A DNA stretch of 25,137 bases from the NCBI GenBank assembly GCA_964547795.1, contig CAZJPD010000014.1, positions 1 to 25,137 of the forward strand. Reading direction: 5' to 3'. Every line of letters starts with the position of its first letter. Positions within the stretch are counted from its first letter, which is position 1. Of the stretch, positions 9,408 through 19,233 are shown in pieces. This DNA comes from CAZJPD01 sp964547795. Lineage in GTDB: Bacteria; Pseudomonadota; Alphaproteobacteria; Rickettsiales; Midichloriaceae. The notes below the pieces were generated by a model, which was not told where the DNA came from, ran no database searches, and saw only the letters and a list, made by a program, of their open reading frames with translations. A program made the translations under genes and the position numbers.

Positions 9408-12313
9408 ATTTTTTTCCTTTATTTGGATTTTTTGTACCTATCCCTACTTCGGACAAAAATCTGCTATTTTCCATTTCATCAACCCCATCCTTAATCTGCT
9501 GAGCCTCTTTTTTAGTATCTACCTTCTGCTGTTGCACCTCCTCTCTATTCTTATCAGTCATTGTCTCTACCTTGCTTTTTATCTTGCTACCATCTACATC
9601 AATACTGCCAAGTCTGTTCTTATTGTCTGTCCTAGCTTTAGCAATATTCTCATTTGTAACTTTTTGGCTTTCAACTTTACTCTTTGCCTGACTTGCAAAT
9701 CCACCCTTGCCTTGATCAATAGCATCGTAATCTTGATCAAAACTCTGTATCCTGGGCGGTATCATCTTTTGATAATTTGATGCTCTCTCTTGCTTTCTAT
9801 ATGCCCCTACTGCCCACAATAATGTTTCTTTATCTCTCTCAGTATCGCCAGTTATATATTGCCATGCTTGTTTTAAACCAATTACTTGCTTACGCATTGT
9901 GTTTGGGTCTATTTTTGATGCAAAATACTTTAGGAAGTTGTCAAACTCATCCTTTGAAGTTAAAAACGAATAACTCTTTATTTTGTCCACAGACTCCTGT
10001 ATATGCCGTGCTTGACTTTCGTGATATTCTGCTGATTTTTGATGTTGCCTATATTGCTCATAAGAATGACTAAGGTTTTCTACATTTGTCTTTTCTACTC
10101 CTTGTGATTCATCATATTTTTGGTTTTTAGAATAATGACTTATTGCATCAATAACGTGCTGATTATCTTTGCTAAAAGCAATATTCCTCCCTTCTAATAA
10201 AGATTGCGTATCTGTACTATCTGCATCTACTTTACTTGATATTCCTAGATTTAATCCCACTTTTTTGCCTCCTCCATCTCCATTTGATCCTGCCATTATC
10301 TTGGAAACTGCCCCTATTGCCTTACTTGCTGCTCCACCTCCAAATTTATCAGCAATCCATTTTGCTCCTCTCCCTACAATAGAACCCACATCTGCCGTTA
10401 ATTCAGCATTGACTGCCATTGTCGCCGCTTGTCTCTTATCATAATTGTACCTTTCTTGTAGCTCTTCCGTATTTCTTGCAATACGCATCAAAGTATCACT
10501 CTCCTTGCTATCCATCCCTATATTATATCCCTCTCCCTTAACAATATTTTCTGACTCCCTTGCTATAAAGTCCACTGCTTCTCTGTATGTTTGTTGCTGA
10601 TATTCTGTTGCCTGCACTCTCTCGCTTGATGCTATTGACTTTGTCTCTCCTATCTTCTTCAACATATTATCTGTGTTGGATTGCACCTTTTGGAAACTTA
10701 TATGACTTACAGATGTTGTTATCCCTGCTCCTCCATGTAATATCCTGCTATGCCCATCTTGCTTAAACAGCATATCTGTCTGCCATGCCCCATCACTTAA
10801 CCTTTCTCGCATAAAGCCCATCTGTACTATTCCCGATGTATCTACCTTATTACCACTTACATTCTCATATGACCTGTTCCTTATACTCACATTATCTAAA
10901 GACCTTGATCCTGTTGTTACCTCTCCTGTTGCTATGTCTACTCCTCTTTGTGTACTAGCCATTAAACTTCCTGCCATGTGTACAAATTGACCTACTCCTC
11001 CTTTTGCTATCATATATGCAAATGATGGTATAAACAGTCCTAACCCATATGCCATCATCGCATATGTTGATTGGGTCGTTGCTATGTTGTCTATTGATGC
11101 TATTGTGATGTCTCCTACCATACCTGCTCTTTTTGCAAATATACTTATTGCTCCATTCAATATCGCAAATAATAATGGCCATAGCTCTATCCATACCATC
11201 AGCTCAAAATACGTCTTTAATGACGGATACCTCTGTGAGAAAAACAATAATGTCACAACTATCGGAAAGCACGCATATATCAATGCCTGAAATATCGCAT
11301 GTAATATCGGTAATGATAATTGTCCTATATCTCCTATGATCTTCCAACCCGTGTTTTGACTTTGCATTCCTCGTATCGTTTCATAGCTATGTGGCACTGT
11401 TCTGAATTGATTGATTATCAGTATCTGCCTTAGTTGATCCGATGCACTTCCGTTCATGTTGCCATAAAAATTCCCACTTAGTTCTAGTGCTTTTATAAAT
11501 CCATTCTTTGCATTCTGATTACTTTGACTCCTTGCCATCATTAAATTTACAAAGTTTGGAAATTTCTTTGATAATAACTCTGCTTCTTTATTAAACTCAG
11601 AAGCTAATCTCATTAATCCCTCTTCGCATCTCACTAACTCCCTACCACCATTGTTTGGCTTTCTGTAATTGAACATACGTAGATTTGATGACTTCTGCTC
11701 CAGTAATTGCCATATATTATCTGAATTCATTAACTCCCTTATATCGTATTTATGCCCTATCATGGTGTCATATAACATGCACTTGGATATATACCCTTCC
11801 ATATTCTCCTTGAGTATTGGGTCTTGTATCGTCATCTTTTGTAAATCTGACCTTACTTGCGATTCAAACGTCGTACCATATTTGTGATATGGCAAATGCT
11901 CTGGCATCGGTGTTGCAAATAGCGTTTCAAATAGCTTTGTGACGCTATATCCCATACCACTTATTATTCCTGCAGGTGCAACAAGCCCTGGTGGTAAGTT
12001 ATCTATCTTGTCTGCCTTCCCTGTTACTACATCCCTGATATGCATCGTCATACCCCCTGTTCTTAAAAAGATTGATTGGTTGCAGTAATACCAAAATCAC
12101 AATCATATATCCCATGAACCATTTTGCATAATGACTTGCATGGTCTCTTGTTACTCCTGCCTTGAGTCCTGCCCATGCTAAACCAAACATCAGTGATAAA
12201 TTAAAGAACTGTGCCATGTATCCACCTGTATACATTGTCGCTATAGCATTAAATATATTAGTCAGAACTTCCTCTGCTCCATATGTATATACTACAAATA
12301 AGTCGCTACTCAT
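9397..12313 (-). pseudogene. traG: TraG, F-type mating-pair stabilisation protein, one +1 frameshift near the N-terminus
   Basis: Large inner-membrane protein with a periplasmic C-terminal domain, needed for pilus assembly and mating-pair stabilisation. The 5' frame (12313 to 11999) starts MSSDLFVVYTYGAEEVLTNIF and has membrane helices up to VILVLLQPINLFKNRG. In the G5 run at 12053-12057, one G too many moves the rest to another frame. With four G it reads NRGMTMHIRDVVTGKAD and continues through 884 residues to the TAA at 9397. The latter has conserved NLPPGLVAPAG, membrane helices near residues 250-360 (ELWPLLFAILNGAIS), and a long hydrophilic helical C-terminus. The combined length of about 970 residues fits F TraG (938). 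The 5' ATG has a strong AAGGAGAG site. A second start at 12051 could still allow translation of the large part. Confidence 0.9.
12053..12057 (-). repeat. G5 run at the traG frameshift
   Basis: The coding strand reads AAC-AGG-GGG-TAT; removal of one G gives AAC-AGG-GGT-ATG and restores the TraG frame. Confidence 0.7.
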
Positions 12314-12432
12314 CTTTTCTCTCCTTTACACATTTATGTCTTTTATACCTACTTGCCATTTGCTTACCTTTATTGTTTTTTATTTCTTTTATTTGTTTTT
12401 TTTACTTTTCCCTTTATCTGCCATTTATCTTC

Positions 12433-13870
12433 TTACTTCTCACCTGATAACTCATTTACATCTCTGTAATCTGCAAACATCGCAAATACCTGATTCTCTA
12501 TCTGCTTTGTTGTCTGCTTTACTGCACTGATTGTGTGCAATCTATTCATCGCATTACTTCTCTCGTAAAACAGACCTTTCCTGATTGACCTTATCTCTTC
12601 TTTGAAATCCTTGATCGTATCTCCTTCTATCTGTGCATGTTCTAAATTACTCAGTGTCTTATATACAAAATCTACCAAATCATCCAAATAACCAATTGTA
12701 TAATCAAATGCCACCACCTCTGCATATTCTGATATCCTATGCTTTGCTCCTTGTCCCTTTAATCCCGCATGTAGTGATATCAGGTTTAGAATCGGTATTG
12801 ATGACCTACTTAGCAAGTCCTTTTCTTTTGCATCTAAATCTACATTTTGACCTGCATTTTCTTTTAATACCTTATCCTCTAGTGATTGCATGATATTCAT
12901 CACCTTGGCATACATTGAATCTTCCTTCTTCCATGGATATGTGATCTTCCTTGGATGAAGACAATCCTCTTCTTTATCACATACATAAACTTTGAAACTG
13001 CTTAAATCTCCTCCAAATACTATTGCATTCAACATCTACCCCTTCATGAGAGAGGGTTTATGTTTAAAAGGCAATACTTTCATCTCCACCTTTAATTGCC
13101 AATACTGTGCCACTCAAACTCATTAGGAACTCCCTATCTCCTCTTGATATGTTCGTCCCCTCCTTCTTAAGTGCATACCAAACTAAATTATACTCTGCTG
13201 GTAGTAATGGCTTATCTCCTTCTTTGTCTGCATTGTTTGTCTCTGTCGCCTTTACTCCATCGTTACAATTCTCTCTTGCTGTAAAGTAACTTGATAATGT
13301 ATCACCTATTCCTCCACTTCCTCCCATCTTTCTTGCTTGGCATGCAAGCCTTTGTGTATGCTCATTCTTTGGAAATAACCCTGCTGCTATACTTGCTCCC
13401 ATCTGACAGCTGTTTATGTTCTGTAAATTCATAAACCTTGCCATTGCTTCCAAATTCTCTAGTAAATCTGCTATCTGTGGCGATATGCTTTTTATTGTCA
13501 GCATCACTCCATATGATAACGCATTACTACCTATGTTCTTTATCATTTCTTCCAACTGCTTGCCTTTGATATATCCAAATCCTCCAAAGTTTATGTTTAT
13601 CCCTCCACATCCTGCATCAAATGACGGTGGATCAAACAACAATAACTGTAAATCTGATGTTGGTGTTCTTGCATATATACTACCTCCAGTTGCATATCCT
13701 CCCAATTGATCCTCCCATATCTTCGGTCTATTTATATTTGAATACACTCCCATCTTATCCAATAATGACGATTTGCCTTTGCCAAATGGATCAAAGGCAT
13801 AGCTCTCTTGCATCACCTCAAATACAACTAAAAATAGCACCATCAGTGTTTTGCAAAAAAATCTTCTCAT
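12433..13870 (-). pseudogene. traH: TraH, F-type pilus assembly protein, frameshift and TAG stop
   Basis: Periplasmic/outer-membrane-associated protein of F pilus assembly. The N-terminal frame (13870 to 13064) has a signal peptide (KTLMVLFLVVFEVM) and typical TraH features: GGSIYARTP, FDAGCGGININFGGFG, SISPQIADLLENLEAM and NINSCQMG. At 13064 an extra T in a T-run brings in TAA; with one T fewer it reads AFKHKPSLMKG. A TAG at 13036-13038 then precedes MLNAIVFGG, and the C-terminal frame continues to the TAA at 12433. The total of about 478 residues fits F TraH (458). The start overlaps the traF stop as ATGA. Confidence 0.88.
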
Positions 13871-14669
13871 GAGCCTAACCTCTCTTTTAGTTTTCCTACT
13901 ACGTATAAAGCATTATTTTCTAGCTCATCTATTGCCAAAAACCCTTGTGCTATAGGCACTGCTATCCCCAATCCTTCCGAATATCCAAATAATACTGGTG
14001 TTGAGTTAATATTGAATTTCTCTATTAGCTGCGCATTACCACTTGCTGGGAATTTTTCTATACTTTTTCCATCTATAGCCACAGATGCCACCTTAAACCC
14101 ATATCTACGAGCAAATACTTCCAATATTTCCGCAAAAGGGATACAGTACGGACAAGATGCTTTATAAAAAAACAATAATTTAATTTTTCTGGCAAATTGC
14201 TCCAATAACTGTCTGTTTTGTACCTTCTCTGCTCTATTTCTGACTTTTGCTCCCATATCAGATATTGGTATCTCCCTTGCTATATTCAACTCTGGATACA
14301 AAAGCATTACATCTCTTATGTTTTGCGATACTTTTCCTGCCTTGCTATACATCTCATTTTGATACTTTATATATTCCCTCGTATTCTCAATGCTTGGTCT
14401 CATTATCATTGTTGCCTTTCTTCCAGCTCTTCCTTAAATTGATTTAACTCTTCTACTGCTGTTTGATTGACTTCTGATGGTTGGGTTTTATTTTTGTTTC
14501 CTGCAAGCTTTGCTTGTTCTTCAGGCTTTGCCTGCTGCTCATACCAATACCATCCTCTTTTGTTTTTTTGGTAAAAGTCAGAATAAGCACAGGCAAACCC
14601 CCTCATTTTTACCATTATGATTCCTGTTATTACTAAAATGGATAGAAAAAATGTTAAAAAACTCCTCAT
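13867..14669 (-). pseudogene. traF: TraF, F-type pilus assembly thioredoxin-like protein, one-base deletion
   Basis: The 5' frame (14669 to 14406) has a signal peptide and the conserved GWYWYEQ motif, then a hydrophilic linker ending EELEERQQ. The 3' frame (14409 to 13867) continues MIMRPSIENTREYIKYQNE, the usual next block in TraF, and has a thioredoxin-like fold with KASCPYCIPFAE (a CxxC pair, which many F-type TraF proteins lack) and NSTPVLFGYS with the cis-Pro region. One missing base at about 14408 separates the frames. The overlap has the form ATGA, so re-initiation at 14409 is possible, but that product would lack an export signal. It overlaps traN at the start and traH at the end. Confidence 0.87.
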
Positions 14670-15757
14670 TGTACCCCCTCCCTCAAACTTTTCTCATTAA
14701 ACCTTTTCTGTTCAGATGGTAACTTGCTTGCTGACTTCGCTATGTCCTCTGCATACTTTGCATTTGCTGTCGCATCTATCTTAACATCTGGTATGTTGAT
14801 ATTTGGTATTATCACCTCATCGTAAAACTCTTTGAAATCCGCCTTTGACAAATCTACATTCTCTAAATCCTCTACACTCAATCCTCCGCACTGCGGGTCT
14901 TTCGCTGTTCCATTATCTCGTCCCAGCTGCTTCTTTGCTTCCTGGTTGATGATTTTCGCTATGATTAAATCATAACAACAAAATACTGTTCTCTTGATTA
15001 CGCATGCCCCTAAAACCTTTGTTTTACAAAATACCCCCATCTCTACGCATTTCTTTTCTTTCCTCTTCTTCGCTAGATTTTTTGCTTCTGTACTACATCC
15101 TGCTCCAAAGGCTTTCCCCCAGCCTCCCATCTTTGTGCAACAGTTTGTATAATTCAGTAGCTTCTTGTCGCAATGCTCATTACTTCCCTTAAATACATTG
15201 ATCAACACATCTCCTGCTATTCCGTTCTTTGCATCCTCTAACGCATTTAACATTGCTACTGCTTTGCCTATGTCGCTATCCTCCTCCATTCCCTCTTTTT
15301 TCACTGCATCACAGTTTCCATCTAAACATAGAGTTGCACATAACAAATCCTTCCCATCTACTGCCTCTCCTTCCTTGATAAGTTCTGTCTTTTCTTCTTC
15401 CCATTCTATTTGTCTCTCACAGGCGTATTTCCTTCTTAAGTCTCCACAATATGATAGATTGCCTTCCTTCTCGTTACTCAAACACTCCTCACCTATAAAT
15501 GTGCAGTTATTGACGTTTATCTTATTACAATCATTCTTTGAATTACGCTTACAGTCCATATTGTATTTGTACTGCCAGCAATCCCTATACACATCCACTC
15601 CATTCACTCTCCTTGTACCACCTGCTATTGAACAATATACTCCCTTCTCTTCACAGTTGTTGGCAAAGCTGATGTTGTATGTTGTAAATAGCGTAGCTAT
15701 AACAACAGGACTAAAAGAAAAAAGCAGAAATAATGTTATATTTACCCTTCCCAGCAT
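14666..15757 (-). CDS. traN: TraN C-terminal half as a separate cysteine-rich secreted protein
   Basis: 363 residues. After an N-terminal hydrophobic signal (ITLFLLFSFSPVVIAT) come GVYCSIAGGTRRVNG, VYRDCWQYKYNMDC, and many Cys residues, ending in a region with FNEKSLREGVQ. The 'RxCWxYxxxxxC' pattern and Cys density are those of TraN, the outer-membrane protein that stabilises mating aggregates. The start at 15757 is preceded by GGGAGAAGAG at good spacing; an ATG at 15769 is the alternative. It overlaps the end of the preceding ORF, which also looks like TraN. Either TraN is naturally split here with its own export signal, or a one-base change made the second signal-like segment appear. It ends with an ATGA overlap to traF. 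Confidence 0.78.
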   Translation of the reverse strand: MLGRVNITLFLLFSFSPVVIATLFTTYNISFANNCEEKGVYCSIAGGTRRVNGVDVYRDCWQYKYNMDCKRNSKNDCNKINVNNCTFIGEECLSNEKEGNLSYCGDLRRKYACERQIEWEEEKTELIKEGEAVDGKDLLCATLCLDGNCDAVKKEGMEEDSDIGKAVAMLNALEDAKNGIAGDVLINVFKGSNEHCDKKLLNYTNCCTKMGGWGKAFGAGCSTEAKNLAKKRKEKKCVEMGVFCKTKVLGACVIKRTVFCCYDLIIAKIINQEAKKQLGRDNGTAKDPQCGGLSVEDLENVDLSKADFKEFYDEVIIPNINIPDVKIDATANAKYAEDIAKSASKLPSEQKRFNEKSLREGVQ

Positions 15758-16848
15758 CTCTTCTCCCATTTATCATTGAAATTTCTACAACAATACTGAC
15801 TTGCCTTTAACTTCAGGTACAACCTTCCACTATTCCCAAATGCTAACTCTATCCTCATTGTGTTATGCCCTTCTCTTAAATATGGCTTTAAATCCACATT
15901 TGGTGATATATTGTAGAATTCCTTTGTATTACATGTGCGTCTTGCACTCCCTGAATGTAATGTTGTCCACTGACTACTCCCCTCCTTCCAAAAGTCCCCA
16001 TTGCCTCCCATAGTATTATATGCCTGTACCCCATTCACTGATACCCTTATCCAATCGCTGTATTGTATATTTGTTATCCTGAACTCTTTTACTGCACCTT
16101 TATCTTTAATCCTAAATGTTACCTTCTTGTCCATTATTACACATTCCTTCCTCTGCCTTACCTTATCTATCGTCCCCAAATATATGTTTGGATAATTTGC
16201 TCGCCAGTATATATTCCCATCTATACTGTCTTTTGTAATTCCTCCTGCATCAAATCCACAATCGCTTAAATTACCGCAACTTACACTCAATGTCTTCTCA
16301 CATACTATATTACTTGCTGGCTTCTCACATGTTTCCTCGTATAGCTCCGTATCATAGTGCTTTTCTTTTGTTACTTTCTTTCTGTATTGATTACTTTGTT
16401 TGTTTACTTGTATCGATAATACTTTTTCCTTACATCCTTCACTTGTTATCTTTTTCATCTCACTCACTGGGTCTGCCCATATCTTCTCTGCTTTTGTAAA
16501 TAGTTCATGTTCCTCAAATCCATCCAATGTCTTCTTACCCATTGCATCTCTTGTGATCCCTTCTGCTGAGCTACTATCTGCTGATGTCATTGCATTATGA
16601 GCTTTTGTCTTCATCTCTGCATCATCTATTTTGTCAATGCTCTCTGCTTCCTGTTCTACTTTGTCTCTTGAGTAGTTTGGTAGCTGGTTGCCTGATCCCT
16701 CACTAGATGCAAACCCTTGAGTTTGTGCAAGACCCGACTTCGCTATATCCTCTATGCTTTGCTCTGCATAACCTGCTACAACTCCATACATCAATACAAA
16801 AAATATTATCAGCATTTTAACTATGCTGTTTACAACATGTTCTGTCAT
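15742..16848 (-). CDS. traN: TraN N-terminal half
   Basis: 368 residues. A signal peptide (VKMLIIFFVLMYGVVAGYA) is followed by a hydrophilic segment and a Cys-containing region with YEETCEKPASNIVCEKTL and VSCGNLSDCGF. Later comes a beta-rich block with FRITNIQYSDWIRVSVNG and LREGHNTMRIELAFGNSG, as seen in the middle of TraN proteins, and CCRNFNDKWEKRCWEG before the TAA. The ATG overlaps the trbC stop as ATGA and has a GGAGG site. Together with the next ORF it covers about 725 residues, longer than F TraN (602). Confidence 0.78.
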   Translation of the reverse strand: MTEHVVNSIVKMLIIFFVLMYGVVAGYAEQSIEDIAKSGLAQTQGFASSEGSGNQLPNYSRDKVEQEAESIDKIDDAEMKTKAHNAMTSADSSSAEGITRDAMGKKTLDGFEEHELFTKAEKIWADPVSEMKKITSEGCKEKVLSIQVNKQSNQYRKKVTKEKHYDTELYEETCEKPASNIVCEKTLSVSCGNLSDCGFDAGGITKDSIDGNIYWRANYPNIYLGTIDKVRQRKECVIMDKKVTFRIKDKGAVKEFRITNIQYSDWIRVSVNGVQAYNTMGGNGDFWKEGSSQWTTLHSGSARRTCNTKEFYNISPNVDLKPYLREGHNTMRIELAFGNSGRLYLKLKASQYCCRNFNDKWEKRCWEG

Positions 16849-17576
16849 CTCTCTAACCTCCTCTTTGCCCCTTCCTTTAAATCTCCCTGAGTGCTGAACT
16901 TTTCTGATGCATATCTTGGGCTTACATTTCCTACCAAAACATCGTATTCTTGCTTGCAGGTTGCAGTAATGCCATCATCACACACCCTTGCTAACACATA
17001 GCTAGGCACTTTGCTGATTTTGTATTCTTTAAAGAGGGCAGGGTCAATTATTACTCCTCCCCATATCTTTTCTATGAACTTCAATAGGGCTGTAGTTGTT
17101 TTGATGATGCTACCCTCTTTAAATCCTCTCATCACTACTATTCCATTATATTTGATAGCTGACTTAATCAGATGCTCTATATTCTTCTCTCCCATTGAGA
17201 AGCTTGTGAATATGAAGAAGTCTGTATCTTGAGACTTGGCACTATCAATTCCAAGGCTATTGTTGATGATTGGCTTTGAACCCTCCACTAGTTTTAATGC
17301 CGTATTCCTCTGCTCTTCTGTGATTTTTACCTCAGGTATTGTTACTTTTTTATGTTGCTTGTGGCACTTAGAATCTTTAGTGAGCCTGCTTTCTAAGTTT
17401 TGAACCCATCTAGCTGTATCTTGGTTTAGTTCTTTCTGAAAGCCCCTTATGTCTACTAAGCCACTTGGTCTTTTGTTCCTTAACTGCTCTATAAGTCCCA
17501 AGGTCTCTTGCTTTGTTTTTTCTTCTGCTTGCAATACAACTGGAACTTGAAAGATAATAATTGCCAATAATCCCAC
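16845..17576 (-). CDS. trbC: TrbC, F-type pilin assembly protein, 5' end disturbed
   Basis: The recognisable protein starts with a signal-like segment (VVGLLAIIIFQVPVVLQA) followed by ETLGLIEQLRNKRPSG and the TrbC_F core: DTDFFIFTSFSMGEKN, YNGIVVMRGFKEGS, WGGVIIDPALFKEYKI and VPSYVLARVCDD. TrbC works with TraW in F pilus assembly in the periplasm. The frame is open much further upstream, but that part is antisense to the DUF1640 gene and has no TrbC features. No ATG with a Shine-Dalgarno lies between that gene and the signal segment; I take the GTG at 17576 as the best available start, with low confidence. It ends with an ATGA overlap to traN. Confidence 0.8.
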   Translation of the reverse strand: MGLLAIIIFQVPVVLQAEEKTKQETLGLIEQLRNKRPSGLVDIRGFQKELNQDTARWVQNLESRLTKDSKCHKQHKKVTIPEVKITEEQRNTALKLVEGSKPIINNSLGIDSAKSQDTDFFIFTSFSMGEKNIEHLIKSAIKYNGIVVMRGFKEGSIIKTTTALLKFIEKIWGGVIIDPALFKEYKISKVPSYVLARVCDDGITATCKQEYDVLVGNVSPRYASEKFSTQGDLKEGAKRRLER

Positions 17577-17634
17577 TACTGCATAATTTATAATGTAATC
17601 TACTTGTACTATCTTCAGTATTAGTGTTTCTAAC

Positions 17635-17663
17635 TTGCACTCTTTATTTATTTTTTGTACAAT
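17635..17663 (+). promoter_or_regulatory. Sigma-70-like promoter for the first DUF1640-like gene
   Basis: TTGCAC at 17635-17640, a 17-base spacer, and TACAAT at 17658-17663. The predicted start of transcription near 17670 is about 20 bases before the ATG at 17691. It lies within the disturbed 5' part of trbC on the opposite strand. Confidence 0.5.
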
Positions 17664-17690
17664 GGAGTTAAACAAGTTTGTGTTATCTTT

Positions 17691-18170
17691 ATGAGAACAG
17701 AATATTTGGCGAACTTTGATACTCATGCTGCTGTTAAAAGACTCCATGCTGTAGGTCTTGAAGACAAAATTGCAGAGGAAATTGTTACTTCTATGGTGCT
17801 TAGTCGTGATTATGATCTTTCTAAACTCGTCACTAAAGAGGAATTCTTTAAGTCTAAAGAAGAAAATACTGAAAGGTTTAATGCTGTTGATAAAAGATTT
17901 GATGCAATTGATAAAGAAATTGCTCTTATAAGACAAGAAATCAAAAACAACAGAAAAGACACCAAAGCTGATATCGATGCCCTTAGAAAGGACACTAAAG
18001 CTGAGTTTGTGAATGTCGACCTTAAAATCGATGCTCTTAGAAAAGATGTTGTTGCAGAAATGGCAAAACTCTCTGCAAAGATTGAACAAGGCAAGAGCGA
18101 TACCATCAAATGGGTTGTTAGTCTTTTTATTATCCTTGCTATTGCTATATTCGTAAAACCTCATTTTTAA
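17691..18170 (+). CDS. DUF1640/CCDC90-like coiled-coil membrane protein, copy 1
   Basis: 159 residues on the plus strand, opposite to the tra genes. The N-terminus has NFDTHAAVKRLHAVGLEDKIAEEIV, typical of DUF1640 (CCDC90-like) proteins. A coiled coil of about 80 residues follows, with a repeated DTKA-x-x-DALRKD block, then one C-terminal membrane helix (WVVSLFIILAIAIFV). An upstream in-frame TTG at 17655 would put the start before the predicted -10 box, so the ATG at 17691 is preferred; it has no clear Shine-Dalgarno. The stop is 7 bases from the traU stop (tail-to-tail) and the 5' end faces the start of trbC. Function unknown; anchored coiled-coil scaffold is inference. Confidence 0.8.
   Translation: MRTEYLANFDTHAAVKRLHAVGLEDKIAEEIVTSMVLSRDYDLSKLVTKEEFFKSKEENTERFNAVDKRFDAIDKEIALIRQEIKNNRKDTKADIDALRKDTKAEFVNVDLKIDALRKDVVAEMAKLSAKIEQGKSDTIKWVVSLFIILAIAIFVKPHF
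17958..18043 (+). repeat. Tandem-like direct repeats within DUF1640 copy 1
   Basis: GACAC-C/T-AAAGCTGA occurs at 17958-17971 and 17991-18004. ATCGATGC-C/T-CTTAGAAA occurs at 17973-17989 and 18027-18043. They encode the repeated DTKA and IDALRKD units of the coiled coil and suggest internal duplication. Confidence 0.8.
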
Positions 18171-18177
18171 TCTTCCC

Positions 18178-19233
18178 TCAAAGTAGACAACAATTTTTCT
18201 TGCGAAACAGCAGATAAGCAAAATCCTCTCCCTTGTATGGAAATTCCCTGCCACTTGAATACATCACATCTGACATCCCTATGTTATTGCAACTATACCC
18301 TCCCTTTACGTTCGGTCTTGGATATACCATCTGTGTCCTGTATTGGCTCTTTGGTATCCTCCAGATGTAACTACTCTTGCATATCTCACCATTTGGCTTT
18401 GATGAACTTGTTGCTGTCTTCATTGCAAGACCAAGTCTGTGTAACTTTGCTATTTGTCTCGTAGCTAGTAATTGACTTGTCGCTACTCCTCCTATATGGC
18501 TCTCTGTTGTTCCTGTGAATGGATACAAACTCCCTTGACATCCCGCACACCAAAAAAGCATATCCATTGATTTCTTTGTTGCTGTTGATGTTATGCAATC
18601 TACACTACATGCCATCTTTGCTATCGGATTTGACAATAGAAATGTCTCTGGATGCATGAAGTTTACCAATGCATCACTCATATGTGATGGGTCAAGTTCA
18701 CTTAAATATGCCAGGTCATAATTCGATGTATCTATACATCCAAAGTCGCTGATTAAGTTCAATAAATACAGTGGCGGATATACATAGTAGTGAATATGGT
18801 AATATGCCTTACTTCTCTTATCATGTTCTAACCTTATCTTTTTATGTGTTGGCTGATTCTTACTAGACATTACTTTTATTCCGCCCAGCGACACTAAACA
18901 GAAAGGTGTCTTGGTTATTTCTATAAGACGAATGGGCTCCCAGAAACCTACGCTTATACCTGGTATCATTGGCACTCCTCCTCTAGTACAAAAACACACT
19001 GGCATACTTGGATTTGTTGTATCCTTGAACTTTGAACTCCTGATAAGCGGTATCTTCCCTATCGTTATTGGAAACATACAGCTCCAGCATATATCCGTGA
19101 TTGGATTTAAAAACCTACCTGTACATTTTCCTTCTTCTGCATTTGCATTTATTCCATTTAATAGTATTATTGCCGTTAATATTGATAAATATTTATTATT
19201 ATAATTTCTATGAAAAACGAGGATATGATGCAT
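18178..19233 (-). CDS. traU: TraU, F-type pilus assembly protein, start displaced
   Basis: The TraU features begin at CTGRFLNPITDICWSCMFPI and continue with FCTRGGVPMIPGISVGFWEP, CLVSLGG, HIHYYVYPPLYLLNLI, CSVDCITST, LFWCAGCQGSLYPFTG and CNNIGMSDVMYSSGREFPYKG, with many paired cysteines as usual for this secreted protein. A signal peptide (LSILTAIILLNGINANA) precedes them. No start codon lies between that segment and the opposite-strand gene; the first ATG is at 19233, inside the DUF1640 copy 2 coding region, and gives 351 residues (F TraU 330). The ORF remains open to 19512 but that part is antisense to copy 2 and not TraU-like. The stop lies 7 bases from the DUF1640 copy 1 stop. Confidence 0.87.
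   Translation of the reverse strand: MHHILVFHRNYNNKYLSILTAIILLNGINANAEEGKCTGRFLNPITDICWSCMFPITIGKIPLIRSSKFKDTTNPSMPVCFCTRGGVPMIPGISVGFWEPIRLIEITKTPFCLVSLGGIKVMSSKNQPTHKKIRLEHDKRSKAYYHIHYYVYPPLYLLNLISDFGCIDTSNYDLAYLSELDPSHMSDALVNFMHPETFLLSNPIAKMACSVDCITSTATKKSMDMLFWCAGCQGSLYPFTGTTESHIGGVATSQLLATRQIAKLHRLGLAMKTATSSSKPNGEICKSSYIWRIPKSQYRTQMVYPRPNVKGGYSCNNIGMSDVMYSSGREFPYKGEDFAYLLFRKKNCCLL
19176..19205 (+). promoter_or_regulatory. Possible promoter for the second DUF1640-like gene
   Basis: TTAATA at 19176-19181, an 18-base spacer and a consensus TATAAT at 19200-19205. It lies in the signal-peptide coding region of traU on the other strand. The -10 is too close to the ATG at 19210 and favours the ATG at 19225 or 19228. 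Confidence 0.35.

Noticed and set aside
9205..9780. Plus-strand open frame of 191 codons rich in Ile, Leu, Ser and Thr
   Set aside because: It lies opposite the end of traG and the start of the membrane gene. Its composition is what purine-rich coding DNA gives on the reverse strand, and no domain can be recognised.
17577..18254. Upstream extension of the trbC open frame
   Set aside because: It is the antisense of the DUF1640 copy 1 coding region, has no TrbC features, and the opposite strand shows a family match and a promoter.
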